Source of the DNA: Streptomyces cinereus
GTDB lineage: Bacteria > Pseudomonadota > Gammaproteobacteria > Pseudomonadales > Moraxellaceae
Assembly (NCBI GenBank): GCA_014647715.1
Contig: BMPS01000005.1
Location: 1 to 60,561, forward strand
DNA: 60,561 nucleotides
Direction of reading: 5' to 3'
Below the pieces are notes generated by a model. That model made no database searches and was not told the DNA's origin. It worked only from the letters and a program-made list of their open reading frames with translations. Both the position numbers and the translations under genes were made by a program. Positions 1 to 8,130 of this stretch are shown one piece after another (position 1 is the first letter of the stretch; every line of letters starts with the position of its first letter).

Positions 1-93
1 TATACTGTCTTTGCTCAAATAAACTTACGAGTATCTTCACTCTGACAATACAATTAATTAAAGTCTTAATTTTATCGCCCTAAGTGAAAATCC

Positions 94-149
94 ACACAAG
101 TTGTTCTTGTGTTCGTTGTTATTTAGTTCACAACATCATCGGCTGATGT
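94..149 (-). promoter_or_regulatory. Candidate rRNA operon leader with hairpins
   Basis: Read on the minus strand, the stretch after the two promoters holds a perfect 6-bp hairpin with a 5-nt loop (133-149), followed by a TGAACTAAATAACAA stretch resembling an rrn boxA, and a perfect 7-bp hairpin ACACAAG/CTTGTGT (94-112). A boxB-like hairpin followed by boxA is the usual antitermination layout of rRNA leaders. No 16S sequence is inside the window, so the rRNA gene itself is inferred to lie to the left of position 1. Confidence 0.5.
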
Positions 150-165
150 CGTTAAGAAGGTCGCT

Positions 166-193
166 ATTTTAACAGCTTATTTTGTGTTGTCAA
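166..193 (-). promoter_or_regulatory. Proximal rrn-like sigma70 promoter
   Basis: On the minus strand TTGACA (188-193) and TAAAAT (166-171) are separated by 16 bp. The bases after the -10 (AGCGACC) are GC-rich like the discriminator of stringently controlled rRNA promoters. It points left, away from ccoG. Its position downstream of a second promoter of the same kind suggests a tandem P1/P2 arrangement. Confidence 0.6.
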
Positions 194-299
194 TAACTTT
201 CTTCTTTAATTTTTTATGACCGCTCAACTTATATTTATATTAATTTAAGTTGTTGTTTTTACTACAGTTTGTGGCTGTAGTCGCTGCCAGTGAGTGCGT

Positions 300-327
300 A
301 TTATACGCTTTTCTTTTTGCCTGTCAA
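300..327 (-). promoter_or_regulatory. Distal consensus sigma70 promoter (rrn-like)
   Basis: On the minus strand a perfect TTGACA (322-327) and a perfect TATAAT (300-305) are spaced by 16 bp, with an A-rich stretch just upstream that could act as an UP element. It drives transcription leftwards out of the window. Perfect consensus boxes are typical of rRNA or tRNA operons. The remaining 328-521 is the AT-rich upstream region of ccoG, where I see no convincing regulator site. Confidence 0.7.
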
Positions 328-521
328 TACCACTGCGAAAAGTTTTTTCATTTATTTTGAAGTTGCTGATAATTCCCTTTATTTTGTGGGTATTTACTGC
401 CATTTGATATATAATTGAATATATTGTTTAAGCAATTTTTTGTTAGGCGATGTTCGGTGGTTTTAAGGTCGTCGTCTTTCATTTTTTTATGTTCATGTCA
501 GAAAATATGTGAGGGCAAACA

Positions 522-1946
522 ATGTCTGTACAACCTCCTTCCCCTGCTGGTAATGATTTTAGAATTCCTGTCCACCAAGTAGATGCCACTAAAAAGCGCG
601 TACACCCCCGTTTTGTGACGGGTTTTTATCAAAACATCCGCATTGTCAGTATGTACTTTTTATTGTTGTTGTTTTTGGTGTTGCCATGGATTCGCTATGG
701 TGGACACCAAGCAATATGGTTCGATTTCTCGGGTTCTAAGATTGTGCTATTTGGGCTAACTTTTTTACCCCAAGACGTTTTTATTTTTGCGTTTTTCTTT
801 ATGGTTGCGGCCTTCTTATTGTTTATGGTAACCGTTTATGCCGGTCGTGTGTGGTGTGGCTATGCGTGTCCACAGACGATTTGGACGCATATGTATCAAT
901 ATACTGAGAAGCTTATCATCGGTGATCGTAACAAGCAGTTTAAGTTAGATAAAGCGCCTTGGAATGGCGAAAAAATCATGAAACGCGGCTTGGTGTATTT
1001 GATTTGGTTTATCATGGCGTTGGTGACTGCATTAACGTTTAGCAGTTATGCCGTTGGGACAGATTATCTTTATCATAGTTGGCAATGGTTTGGCGTTATT
1101 CCTGTGCCAGATTGGACGCCATTAACTTGGGTTTCGGTACTTATTTTTACCTTTGCGACGTTTGCCAATGCAGGCTATATGCGTGAGCACTTTTGTACCC
1201 ATATTTGTCCCTATGGTCGCTTTCAAAGTGTGATGTTCGATAAAGATACGTTGATTGTCACCTATGACTATAAACGTGGTGAGCCACGTGGCGCGCGTAA
1301 AAGAGGCGGTGAAGATGAGAACTTAGGTGACTGTATCAACTGTCTGATGTGTGTGCAAGTGTGTCCGACGGGTATCGATATTCGGGATGGTTTGCAAGTT
1401 GAATGTATCCAGTGCGCGGCTTGTGTCGATGCGTGTAATGACATCATGGATAAAGTCAATAAACCACGCGGTTTGATTCGGTATAGTACCGAACGCCAAT
1501 TGGTAGAGAATGAGCCAAGTAAAATTTTGCGCCCCCGGTTTTTTGCTTATTTGGCGGTGATTGCGTTGTTGATTGCGACGGGGGTTTATTTTTTAACCAG
1601 CCGTGTACCGCTGCAGATTGATATTCGCCGTGACCGTAACCAGCTGTCATCAATCAATGCGCAAGGTTTGGTAGAAAATAACTACATCATCAAAATCACC
1701 AACAAAACCCAGCAAGACCATGATTATGCGGTGACATTGACACCACAACCCGGCTTAAAACTTGATAGCCGCTTTAAAACCATTCCATTAGAAGCAGGCG
1801 AAAGTTATGACTTCCCTGTCAGTGTGCTGGGCGATCCAAAAGTGATTACCCAAAGCAATATCCCTATCCAAATGCAAGTGGTGAGCGTGGATGATGGCGG
1901 TAAATATAAAGCGGTAAAAGATAACGTGTTTACCACCGATAAATAA
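522..1946 (+). CDS. ccoG: Cytochrome c oxidase accessory protein CcoG
   Basis: CcoG (FixG/RdxA family) is an inner-membrane polyferredoxin that acts in copper delivery during assembly of cbb3-type cytochrome oxidase. The 474-aa product has several N-terminal membrane segments, a conserved CGYACPQ motif near residue 112, and two clustered 4Fe-4S cysteine motifs at about 270-310 (CINCLMCVQVCP and CIQCAACVDAC). The last ~100 residues match the periplasmic Ig-like FixG C-terminal domain. Length is normal for the family. The ATG has a good ribosome site, GAGG, 7 nt upstream. fixH follows, but the ccoNOP oxidase genes are not nearby, so the maturation genes are split from their oxidase here. Confidence 0.95.
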   Translation: MSVQPPSPAGNDFRIPVHQVDATKKRVHPRFVTGFYQNIRIVSMYFLLLLFLVLPWIRYGGHQAIWFDFSGSKIVLFGLTFLPQDVFIFAFFFMVAAFLLFMVTVYAGRVWCGYACPQTIWTHMYQYTEKLIIGDRNKQFKLDKAPWNGEKIMKRGLVYLIWFIMALVTALTFSSYAVGTDYLYHSWQWFGVIPVPDWTPLTWVSVLIFTFATFANAGYMREHFCTHICPYGRFQSVMFDKDTLIVTYDYKRGEPRGARKRGGEDENLGDCINCLMCVQVCPTGIDIRDGLQVECIQCAACVDACNDIMDKVNKPRGLIRYSTERQLVENEPSKILRPRFFAYLAVIALLIATGVYFLTSRVPLQIDIRRDRNQLSSINAQGLVENNYIIKITNKTQQDHDYAVTLTPQPGLKLDSRFKTIPLEAGESYDFPVSVLGDPKVITQSNIPIQMQVVSVDDGGKYKAVKDNVFTTDK

Positions 1947-1960
1947 GTTTGATTACCTAA

Positions 1961-1990
1961 AAAAGCTGATTTTGATAATCGGCTTTTTTT
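1961..1990 (+). terminator. Rho-independent terminator after ccoG
   Basis: A 10-bp stem (one T-G pair) with a TTGAT loop is followed by a run of T, 15 nt after the ccoG stop. It separates ccoG from fixH. Confidence 0.8.
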
Positions 1991-2072
1991 GTGCCAAATT
2001 ATTGGCGCACGTTATTGGGGCATGGGTTTTTCTGCTATACTAGCTTTTTGATTGTTATCTGCTGAGTGGTAT

Positions 2073-2639
2073 ATGGCAACACCGACAAATTCTCCTACTT
2101 CATCAACTTCTAATCAGTCGATATCCAAACTTTGGTATAAAAATTATATGGTTTGGATTTTTGTTATTGGTCTGCCGCTATTTGTGGTAGTCGCCTGTAT
2201 CTGGTTCGTGTTTTACTCGGTGAGAATCCAAGACTCTACTGTGCGTGATGACTGGTACATGGATGGTAAGACCTTATATGCGGATGTGTCCAAAGACAAA
2301 TTGGCGCATGATTTGGGGCTAACCGGTCAAATGATGATTAGCCACCAGGCAGTGAATTTTAAACTTGAGGCGCCCGCCAGTGACAAGTTTAAAGCACCTG
2401 AGCAATTGGCAGTGGAAATTTCTCATGCCACCCAAAAGCAAAAAGACCGTGACATTATCGTCAAACGGTTAAGTGATGGCAGTTATGCGGGCAATGTGCA
2501 GCTAGACCCGTCTAAAGGCAAATACTATATTGTGGTGCATGACCCAGCCAATAGCTGGCGACTGCGTGCGATTGAGGAATTGCCGATGGAAAAGTCGATT
2601 GACTTTAAGCCACTAACTGCGTTTGACAAAAAATCTTAG
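2073..2639 (+). CDS. FixH family protein
   Basis: A 188-aa protein with one membrane segment at about residues 26-49 and a periplasmic domain; it matches the FixH family, which takes part in cbb3 oxidase maturation together with CcoG. The chosen ATG has GAGTGG 6 nt upstream; an in-frame TTG 21 nt earlier lacks a site. A TATACT -10 box at 2036-2041 suggests its own promoter after the ccoG terminator. The N-terminal 20 residues are Ser/Thr-rich. The function is assigned from family and neighbour; the sequence itself is not strongly conserved. Confidence 0.8.
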   Translation: MATPTNSPTSSTSNQSISKLWYKNYMVWIFVIGLPLFVVVACIWFVFYSVRIQDSTVRDDWYMDGKTLYADVSKDKLAHDLGLTGQMMISHQAVNFKLEAPASDKFKAPEQLAVEISHATQKQKDRDIIVKRLSDGSYAGNVQLDPSKGKYYIVVHDPANSWRLRAIEELPMEKSIDFKPLTAFDKKS

Positions 2640-2653
2640 TTTCAGTCAACTAA

Positions 2654-2695
2654 TTACAGGTACTTGGTTACAGCTACTGGGTTACAGCTACTTGA
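2654..2695. repeat. Three 14-bp tandem repeats
   Basis: Three adjacent copies of a 14-bp unit, TTACAGGTACTTGG, TTACAGCTACTGGG and TTACAGCTACTTGA, lie just after the fixH stop, between two convergent genes. No coding or terminator role is evident. Confidence 0.85.
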
Positions 2696-2807
2696 TGTCC
2701 TTGTACCTTTCATAAATATTCTCATAACCAAAAATGCTAAAAAAGCCTGCTGGCTATTTAGAAGACTCTGCTTGTTAGTTAAAAAAATGGTAACTGAGGA
2801 TAAATTT

Positions 2808-3731
2808 TTAGCAACTTTCCCAAATCCCCACTTGCCCTTCATGCAATTTTGGTACACCGCCTAGCACCCGCCACGGCATAGTCGTGCCGTGAAAATCACT
2901 ACCGATAGACACCTTTAACTTATGCTCTTTAATCACTCTATCGACCATATGGCGGGTTGAAGTCGGTTCATTACTGGCGGGCAATTCCACTGCATCGCCA
3001 CCGCTACTGGCAAAATCTGCAATCAGTTTACGCACTTTGTTGGCAGTTAAATTATAACGGGTCGCATGAGCCAAAGACGCTTTGCCACCACACTCATGAA
3101 TCAAATTGATGCAATCTTTAAGCGATAAGCCATCGAGTGCCACATAGCAAGGTTTATGGTCGGCCAAATACCCAGTAAAGGCTTTTTGTACATCACTCAC
3201 CAAGCCTTGATCCGCCATCACTTTGGCGATATGAGTACGCCCGACCGCTTGCGGATTACCTTTGGCTTGCACTAACACCGCCTGCCAAATCTCATCCATC
3301 GGGCGTTTAAAGGTACTTGCCACACGCTCGCACATCGCATAGCCGCGCGTTTCTCGATTGGCTTGGATGGCAGCCAATTTACTATGCATTGTTTCGATAT
3401 CACTAAAGCCGTACCCCAATACATGAATCACTTTTTCATTTTGGGCAGGTTTTTTGGAGTAGCCGCCCATGACACGATGACGACAGCTGATTTCAACACC
3501 ATGAATCAGCGTCATACCAAGACTATCAGCGGTTTGGCGCGCCTCAAGGATACCAAGTACCGTATCATGGTCGCTTAAGGATAATACTTTCACCCCTTTT
3601 TCATGCGCTTTTTGCACCACTTCGCTTGGGCTAAAAGTGCCATCTGAGCGGGTACTGTGACAATGCATATCAATCGGAAGTTGGATATAAATAGGACTGC
3701 TAGACAAGATATCGAGATTTAAAGAATTCAC
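2808..3731 (-). CDS. PHP domain phosphoesterase (RNase AM-like)
   Basis: A 307-aa protein of the PHP superfamily, YciV/TrpH group (RNase AM, 3',5'-nucleoside bisphosphate phosphatase). Metal-binding motifs are visible: HCHSTRSDGTFSP near residue 23, LSDHDT near 52, HGVEIS near 78 and SDFHG close to the C-terminus. The family hydrolyses nucleoside 3',5'-bisphosphates and trims 5' ends of small RNAs. It is divergent from yciB. The assignment to the family is firm; the exact substrate is from homologues. Confidence 0.85.
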   Translation of the reverse strand: MNSLNLDILSSSPIYIQLPIDMHCHSTRSDGTFSPSEVVQKAHEKGVKVLSLSDHDTVLGILEARQTADSLGMTLIHGVEISCRHRVMGGYSKKPAQNEKVIHVLGYGFSDIETMHSKLAAIQANRETRGYAMCERVASTFKRPMDEIWQAVLVQAKGNPQAVGRTHIAKVMADQGLVSDVQKAFTGYLADHKPCYVALDGLSLKDCINLIHECGGKASLAHATRYNLTANKVRKLIADFASSGGDAVELPASNEPTSTRHMVDRVIKEHKLKVSIGSDFHGTTMPWRVLGGVPKLHEGQVGIWESC

Positions 3732-3921
3732 AAATACGCCTTAATTACAAAAGCTGGTTGCCAACAATAGGACAAAAGGGGTTAAGACAAAGAGGGGTTA
3801 ACTCTGCGCTAGCTCGCTCACAAGTGCACGTGGTGGATGAAGCAAGGAAAATCGCAAAGTTACTTTTCGATTTTAGCATATCCGTGTAAACTAGCGGCTA
3901 AGATTTTTGTTAGAGATGACT

Positions 3922-4485
3922 ATGAGCGGTTTATTGGATTTGCTACCTTTACTGGCATTTTTTTACTTTTCCAAACAGCAAGGGGTATTGGCAGGTGCGG
4001 CGGCGTTATTGATTACAACACTGGTGGTATATGTTGTGCATTTTGCCCGGCAAAAAGGCAAGCTTAATAAACAGCAGTGGGTGACGCTGATTTTAACCGT
4101 GGGATTTTGTGGGTTAAGCTTAATTTTCCATGACGAAGCTTTTTTAAAATGGAAATCAACTGTCATCAATAGCGTATTTGCGGTTGCCCTCATTATCAGT
4201 GTCGCGATAGGTAAACCGCTATTAGAACTGGCAATGAAAAATGTGTTTCGATTGACCCAGTCTGGCTGGAATAAACTCACCCTCGCTTGGGCAGGGTATT
4301 TCTTGCTGATGGCAGGTTTGCAATATTATTTTGCGTTTTTTACCAACAACGATACCTGGATTAATTTTAAAAGCTGGGGATGGATACCGGTGATGTTGGT
4401 ATTTTTAATCGGGCAATTTGTGTTCTTAAAAAACCATCTAAATCCAGATATACAGCAACAAATCAATGATAAAGGAAAAAACTAA
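3922..4485 (+). CDS. yciB: Septation protein A, YciB family
   Basis: A 187-aa integral inner-membrane protein with about five or six hydrophobic helices, matching the YciB (intracellular septation protein A/IspZ) family, which is linked to cell envelope synthesis and division. The start at 3922 (MSGLLDLLPL) has GAG 6 nt upstream; in-frame starts at 3907 and 3916 lack spacing for a ribosome site. Its stop lies 12 nt before yciI, so the two are probably co-transcribed. Confidence 0.88.
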   Translation: MSGLLDLLPLLAFFYFSKQQGVLAGAAALLITTLVVYVVHFARQKGKLNKQQWVTLILTVGFCGLSLIFHDEAFLKWKSTVINSVFAVALIISVAIGKPLLELAMKNVFRLTQSGWNKLTLAWAGYFLLMAGLQYYFAFFTNNDTWINFKSWGWIPVMLVFLIGQFVFLKNHLNPDIQQQINDKGKN

Positions 4486-4497
4486 AGGAGAATATGG

Positions 4498-4800
4498 ATG
4501 GCACTTTATATCATTATCGGTCATGACGTCCCTGATAGCCTTGAGCTACGCAAACAATTCCGTTCTGCTCATCTTGAGCGTCTTACGCAGTTAGATGAAC
4601 AGCGCCGTCTAATCATCGCAGGCCCTACGCCAATTGCACATGTAGAACCTGAAATGAGCGGCAGTGTATTGGTCGTGGATTTTGACAGCGATGAAGCCGT
4701 GCAAGCTTGGGCAAGTGAAGAGCCTTACTTATTAAATGGTGTGTATAGTCATGTGGATATCAAACCTTTTATCCAAGTTTTTCCTAAATCAGCGAGTTAA
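4498..4800 (+). CDS. YciI family protein
   Basis: A 100-aa single-domain protein of the YCII family, a ferredoxin-like fold dimer with a conserved His-Asp pair; here GHDVPDS near the N-terminus and the DFDSDEAVQAW segment near residue 62 are visible. The start has AAGGAG 7 nt upstream. The cellular role is not established in most bacteria. It follows yciB closely. Confidence 0.88.
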   Translation: MALYIIIGHDVPDSLELRKQFRSAHLERLTQLDEQRRLIIAGPTPIAHVEPEMSGSVLVVDFDSDEAVQAWASEEPYLLNGVYSHVDIKPFIQVFPKSAS

Positions 4801-4856
4801 TGTTGGGTTTAGCAGTTGTTTGCAGTACATAATTGGCAAAGTCTGGGTGGTAATAA

Positions 4857-5294
4857 GTGACAAGCATGAAAAATTTGGTGGGCACGTTGGCAAATGGCGC
4901 AGTGTTATTGACGGTATTACAGGTGACAAGTCTGACCCATGCAGCACCGCAAGTTGTCGTCACTGACCCAAAAACAGGACAACCACTCGCCAAACAACCA
5001 GAGATTGCCTCGAGCGTTGCCAGTAGCACCTCACCGATGCAAAACCCCAAACAACCTACCCTCGCCCAGCTCAACCAGCCCACTGACAGTCAGCTGTCCA
5101 ACGCCAACCAACAACTCTTGGCAAAAAATGCTGAACTACAAAACCAAGTCGATAGTTTAAATACGCAGGTCAAAGTGCTTGTCAATGAGCGCAGTGGACA
5201 GATTTTTATCTATGGTGCGGTCACCGCATTGCTCAGTGGGATCCTTGGTATCGCACTGGGCTGGATGGTCGCAGGACGTAAAGGTCGTTGGTAA
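4857..5294 (+). CDS. Signal-anchored coiled-coil membrane protein
   Basis: A 145-aa protein I do not recognise by name. It has an N-terminal signal peptide ending near THA-AP, a Pro/Gln/Ser-rich stretch, a heptad-like coiled coil at about 85-112 and a C-terminal membrane helix at about 117-138 ending in a basic tail (GRKGRW). This layout resembles the C-terminal half of TIGR04211 SH3-domain proteins, but the SH3 domain is missing. The GTG start (4857) has GGTGG 7 nt upstream; ATG at 4866 is the alternative. Confidence 0.7.
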   Translation: MTSMKNLVGTLANGAVLLTVLQVTSLTHAAPQVVVTDPKTGQPLAKQPEIASSVASSTSPMQNPKQPTLAQLNQPTDSQLSNANQQLLAKNAELQNQVDSLNTQVKVLVNERSGQIFIYGAVTALLSGILGIALGWMVAGRKGRW

Positions 5295-5351
5295 TCGACT
5301 TTATAAGCCTATTATTATAATTATAATATATAAGCCTAACATTGATTTGCT

Positions 5352-6623
5352 ATGATGCCAAATAACCAAGCCGACTTGCCAAAAAAGCCCACCGTCGCCA
5401 TCATTGGCGCCGGTCCTGCTGGCCTGATGGTGGCAGATTATCTGCGCCAGTTTGATGTCACAATCCACGTATTTGAACAAAAACCATCCCCTGCCCGCAA
5501 ACTGTTGATGGCAGGTAAATCTGGACTCAATATCTCGCATGCTGAGCCCGTTGATACCTTTGTTACGCGTTATCAGCCGAATGACTGGCTTACGCCGCAT
5601 ATTCAAGATTTTAATGCGACACATATCCGTGATTTTATGACCCGCTTAGGGATTGAATCTTTTGTTGGCTCGACAGGTCGCATCTTTCCTACCATGATGA
5701 AAGCCTCGCCACTGCTGCGGGCGTGGTTGCAAGCGCTGCAGCAGGACGGCGTAACGTTTTTTTATCGGCATAGCTGTGACAACATTGAGGGTAAGCAAGC
5801 GACTTTTTCGGTAGGGCGTGAAAGCGGTAACCTGACTGTTACCCAAAGCTTTGATGCGATTGTGTTGGCAACGGGCGCGATGTCATGGTCGCGGCTCGGT
5901 AGTGATGGCAAATGGCAGGCATGGCTCAGCGATACAGAATTGACGCCGTTTTATGCCAGCAATGTGGGTATCTGTCGCCCATTGTCGCAGCCTTGGTCGG
6001 CGCATTTGCACCGCGATTTTGGCAAAGCGTTAAAACGCGTGAAAGCCCAGGTGACATTGCCCGATGGCAAAATTGAGCAGGGTTTTGGCGACATTATTCT
6101 CACCCAGTATGGGATGGAAAGCGGGCTGATATACCGGCTCAATCGTGCCATGCGTGAGCAATTAAATTATACGGGTAAAATATCACTACAACTTGATTTG
6201 CTACCTGATGTGTCTGACGAAAAATTATTGAGTAGTTTAAAAAACCCCAAAAAACAATCGCTAGCTAACCTTTGGCGAAAGGCAGGACTTGATCCGGTCA
6301 AAATCGCCTTAATCAGAGAAATCGTCGCAAAAACCCACTGGCATGATGCCGATAAAATGACAAAAGCAATCAAACAGTTAACGGTAGAATTCGATAACTT
6401 TCGACCGATTGAAGAAGCGATTAGCTGTGGCGGCGGGGTAAAACGTACCGCATTAACCGAGGACTTTGCGCTAAAATCCAATCCTTATGTATTTTGCTGT
6501 GGCGAGATGCTTGATTGGGATGCGCCAACGGGTGGCTATCTACTAACGGCTTGTTTTGCCACAGGCCGAGCTGCCGGACAAGGTGTCGTGCAGTTTTTAG
6601 CGTTATCCAAAAAGTTGATGTAA
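5352..6623 (+). CDS. TIGR03862 family flavoprotein
   Basis: A 423-aa FAD-dependent oxidoreductase of the HI0933/YhiN superfamily, TIGR03862 branch. The dinucleotide-binding motif IIGAGPAGLMVADYL sits at about 15-29; the family signature GKSGLNISHAE is at about 56 and the C-terminal FAD contact (GGVKRTALTEDF, then CGEMLDWDAPTGGYLLTAC) at about 365-405. The reaction is unknown. The upstream gap 5305-5340 is almost purely A/T with a repeated TATAAGCCTA at each end. Confidence 0.88.
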   Translation: MMPNNQADLPKKPTVAIIGAGPAGLMVADYLRQFDVTIHVFEQKPSPARKLLMAGKSGLNISHAEPVDTFVTRYQPNDWLTPHIQDFNATHIRDFMTRLGIESFVGSTGRIFPTMMKASPLLRAWLQALQQDGVTFFYRHSCDNIEGKQATFSVGRESGNLTVTQSFDAIVLATGAMSWSRLGSDGKWQAWLSDTELTPFYASNVGICRPLSQPWSAHLHRDFGKALKRVKAQVTLPDGKIEQGFGDIILTQYGMESGLIYRLNRAMREQLNYTGKISLQLDLLPDVSDEKLLSSLKNPKKQSLANLWRKAGLDPVKIALIREIVAKTHWHDADKMTKAIKQLTVEFDNFRPIEEAISCGGGVKRTALTEDFALKSNPYVFCCGEMLDWDAPTGGYLLTACFATGRAAGQGVVQFLALSKKLM

Positions 6624-6628
6624 GGTGG

Positions 6629-7984
6629 TTATTGACTTTGACTGTGCAGATAGCGACTGTAAAAGTAAGCAAGCAGGAGCACAAACGCACAAATCGGTAA
6701 GCAGACAGGCAAAAACAGCGGATTTTGCATGCCGCCGAACACTACCATCAATGAGCCCAATGCCGCCAAAATCGGCGATATCACCCCCAATAACATACTT
6801 TTGATATGACCTTGTTGCCATAATCGAAACACCGCAAAGTAAAATACCAAATACAGTAAGTAACTCACCACAATCGCGATTTCTGAGATATCCATATCGC
6901 CAAGTAGCTGATTTTTCATCACCGCATAATGCACAGCTGCCCAAAACATCGATAAGGCAAAACCCAGCAGCGCTGAACCAACCGATAGTTGATAGTTGGG
7001 CGAGACGTGACGCAATTGCGCGCTAAACGGAATCAATGATTTGAGCGCTAAAGAATGCGGCAAACGAATCAGCCCTAATACCAAGCCATTCACCGTACCC
7101 ATCACCGAAATCACCACAAATACCAAAAATGCTTTGGCAGCGGTTTCGCCAAATAACTGGGTCGCCACCACATAGACGCTTTCATCACCCAATGCCATCA
7201 CTTGTGCGGCGCCTAGATACGAGGTGAGTCCAACAAAATACAGCAAATAGCCCAATAAAATCAACATAGGCGCGACGACTAAGGCTATCGGTAAATTACG
7301 TTTAGCATGTTTGATTTCCCCTGAAATACTGGTAGAGACCACCCAGCCATCAAACGAAAACGCAATCGGACCGATGGCGCCGAGCCATGCCAAAGACTGG
7401 GTCGCTTGACGCGCGGATTCACTTGGATGGGTTAACGCAGTCATAGGGTCGCCATATACAAACGCCATCACCCCTAGCACAAATAACGGAATTAATTTAA
7501 CGACAGTAGCAAAGACTTGGAAACGCCCTGCAAACACCGCTGCCATCACATTAAACAGATAACAAATGACAAACCACGTAAGCCCAATGCCCATTTGTAA
7601 TTCAAGCGATGCCTCTTTTACCCCAAATAACAAGGCAGTGTAAATACCCACCACCCACGTCACCACCACGCCAAGCGTCGGGTAATACAAAAACAATTGA
7701 AACCAACCAATCATCGTAGAAAAATGAGGACTGACAAATTCATCGGCATAGCCAATCAAGCCACCATGCGCATCGGTACGTTTTGCCAGCTCAGCAATCG
7801 ATAGCGAACCAAAAATAATCGCCACCGCTGCCAATACAAAAACCCCTACCCCCAACGCCACATTGCCATTGGTATATTTTAAAACATTGTCTGCCTTAAA
7901 AAATATCCCTGAGCCAATCACAATCCCCACAATCATTGCCAATGCAGTGATTAGGTTATAACGCCCGTTACTTGATTGATTCAT
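6629..7984 (-). CDS. APC family amino-acid permease
   Basis: A 451-aa integral membrane protein with about 12 hydrophobic segments. The first segment carries the APC-superfamily substrate-binding motif GIVIGSGIFF at about residues 19-28, as in LAT-type amino acid exchangers. Substrate cannot be read from the sequence. It converges on the flavoprotein gene (5 nt between stops) and is divergent from mnmC across a 146-nt gap. Confidence 0.85.
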   Translation of the reverse strand: MNQSSNGRYNLITALAMIVGIVIGSGIFFKADNVLKYTNGNVALGVGVFVLAAVAIIFGSLSIAELAKRTDAHGGLIGYADEFVSPHFSTMIGWFQLFLYYPTLGVVVTWVVGIYTALLFGVKEASLELQMGIGLTWFVICYLFNVMAAVFAGRFQVFATVVKLIPLFVLGVMAFVYGDPMTALTHPSESARQATQSLAWLGAIGPIAFSFDGWVVSTSISGEIKHAKRNLPIALVVAPMLILLGYLLYFVGLTSYLGAAQVMALGDESVYVVATQLFGETAAKAFLVFVVISVMGTVNGLVLGLIRLPHSLALKSLIPFSAQLRHVSPNYQLSVGSALLGFALSMFWAAVHYAVMKNQLLGDMDISEIAIVVSYLLYLVFYFAVFRLWQQGHIKSMLLGVISPILAALGSLMVVFGGMQNPLFLPVCLPICAFVLLLAYFYSRYLHSQSQ

Positions 7985-8130
7985 GTTGTTACCACACCCA
8001 AAAAAAGCTGCATGCCATGTTGCAACGATAAAAAATCAGTTATGCTACACCCCCTAATCGCTGTTTTCAAGCCTTGTATTAGTAATATTTTACTTAGCAC
8101 TAACTTTTAGTTATTTATTATGGGTCACTG

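Noticed and set aside
404-420. TTGAT-like half site upstream of ccoG, a possible FNR/Anr box
   Set aside because: Only the left half matches; the right half is not ATCAA.
5301-5340. AT-only stretch with TATAAGCCTA at both ends as an attachment site
   Set aside because: The repeat is only 10 bp and no integrase or foreign segment is adjacent.
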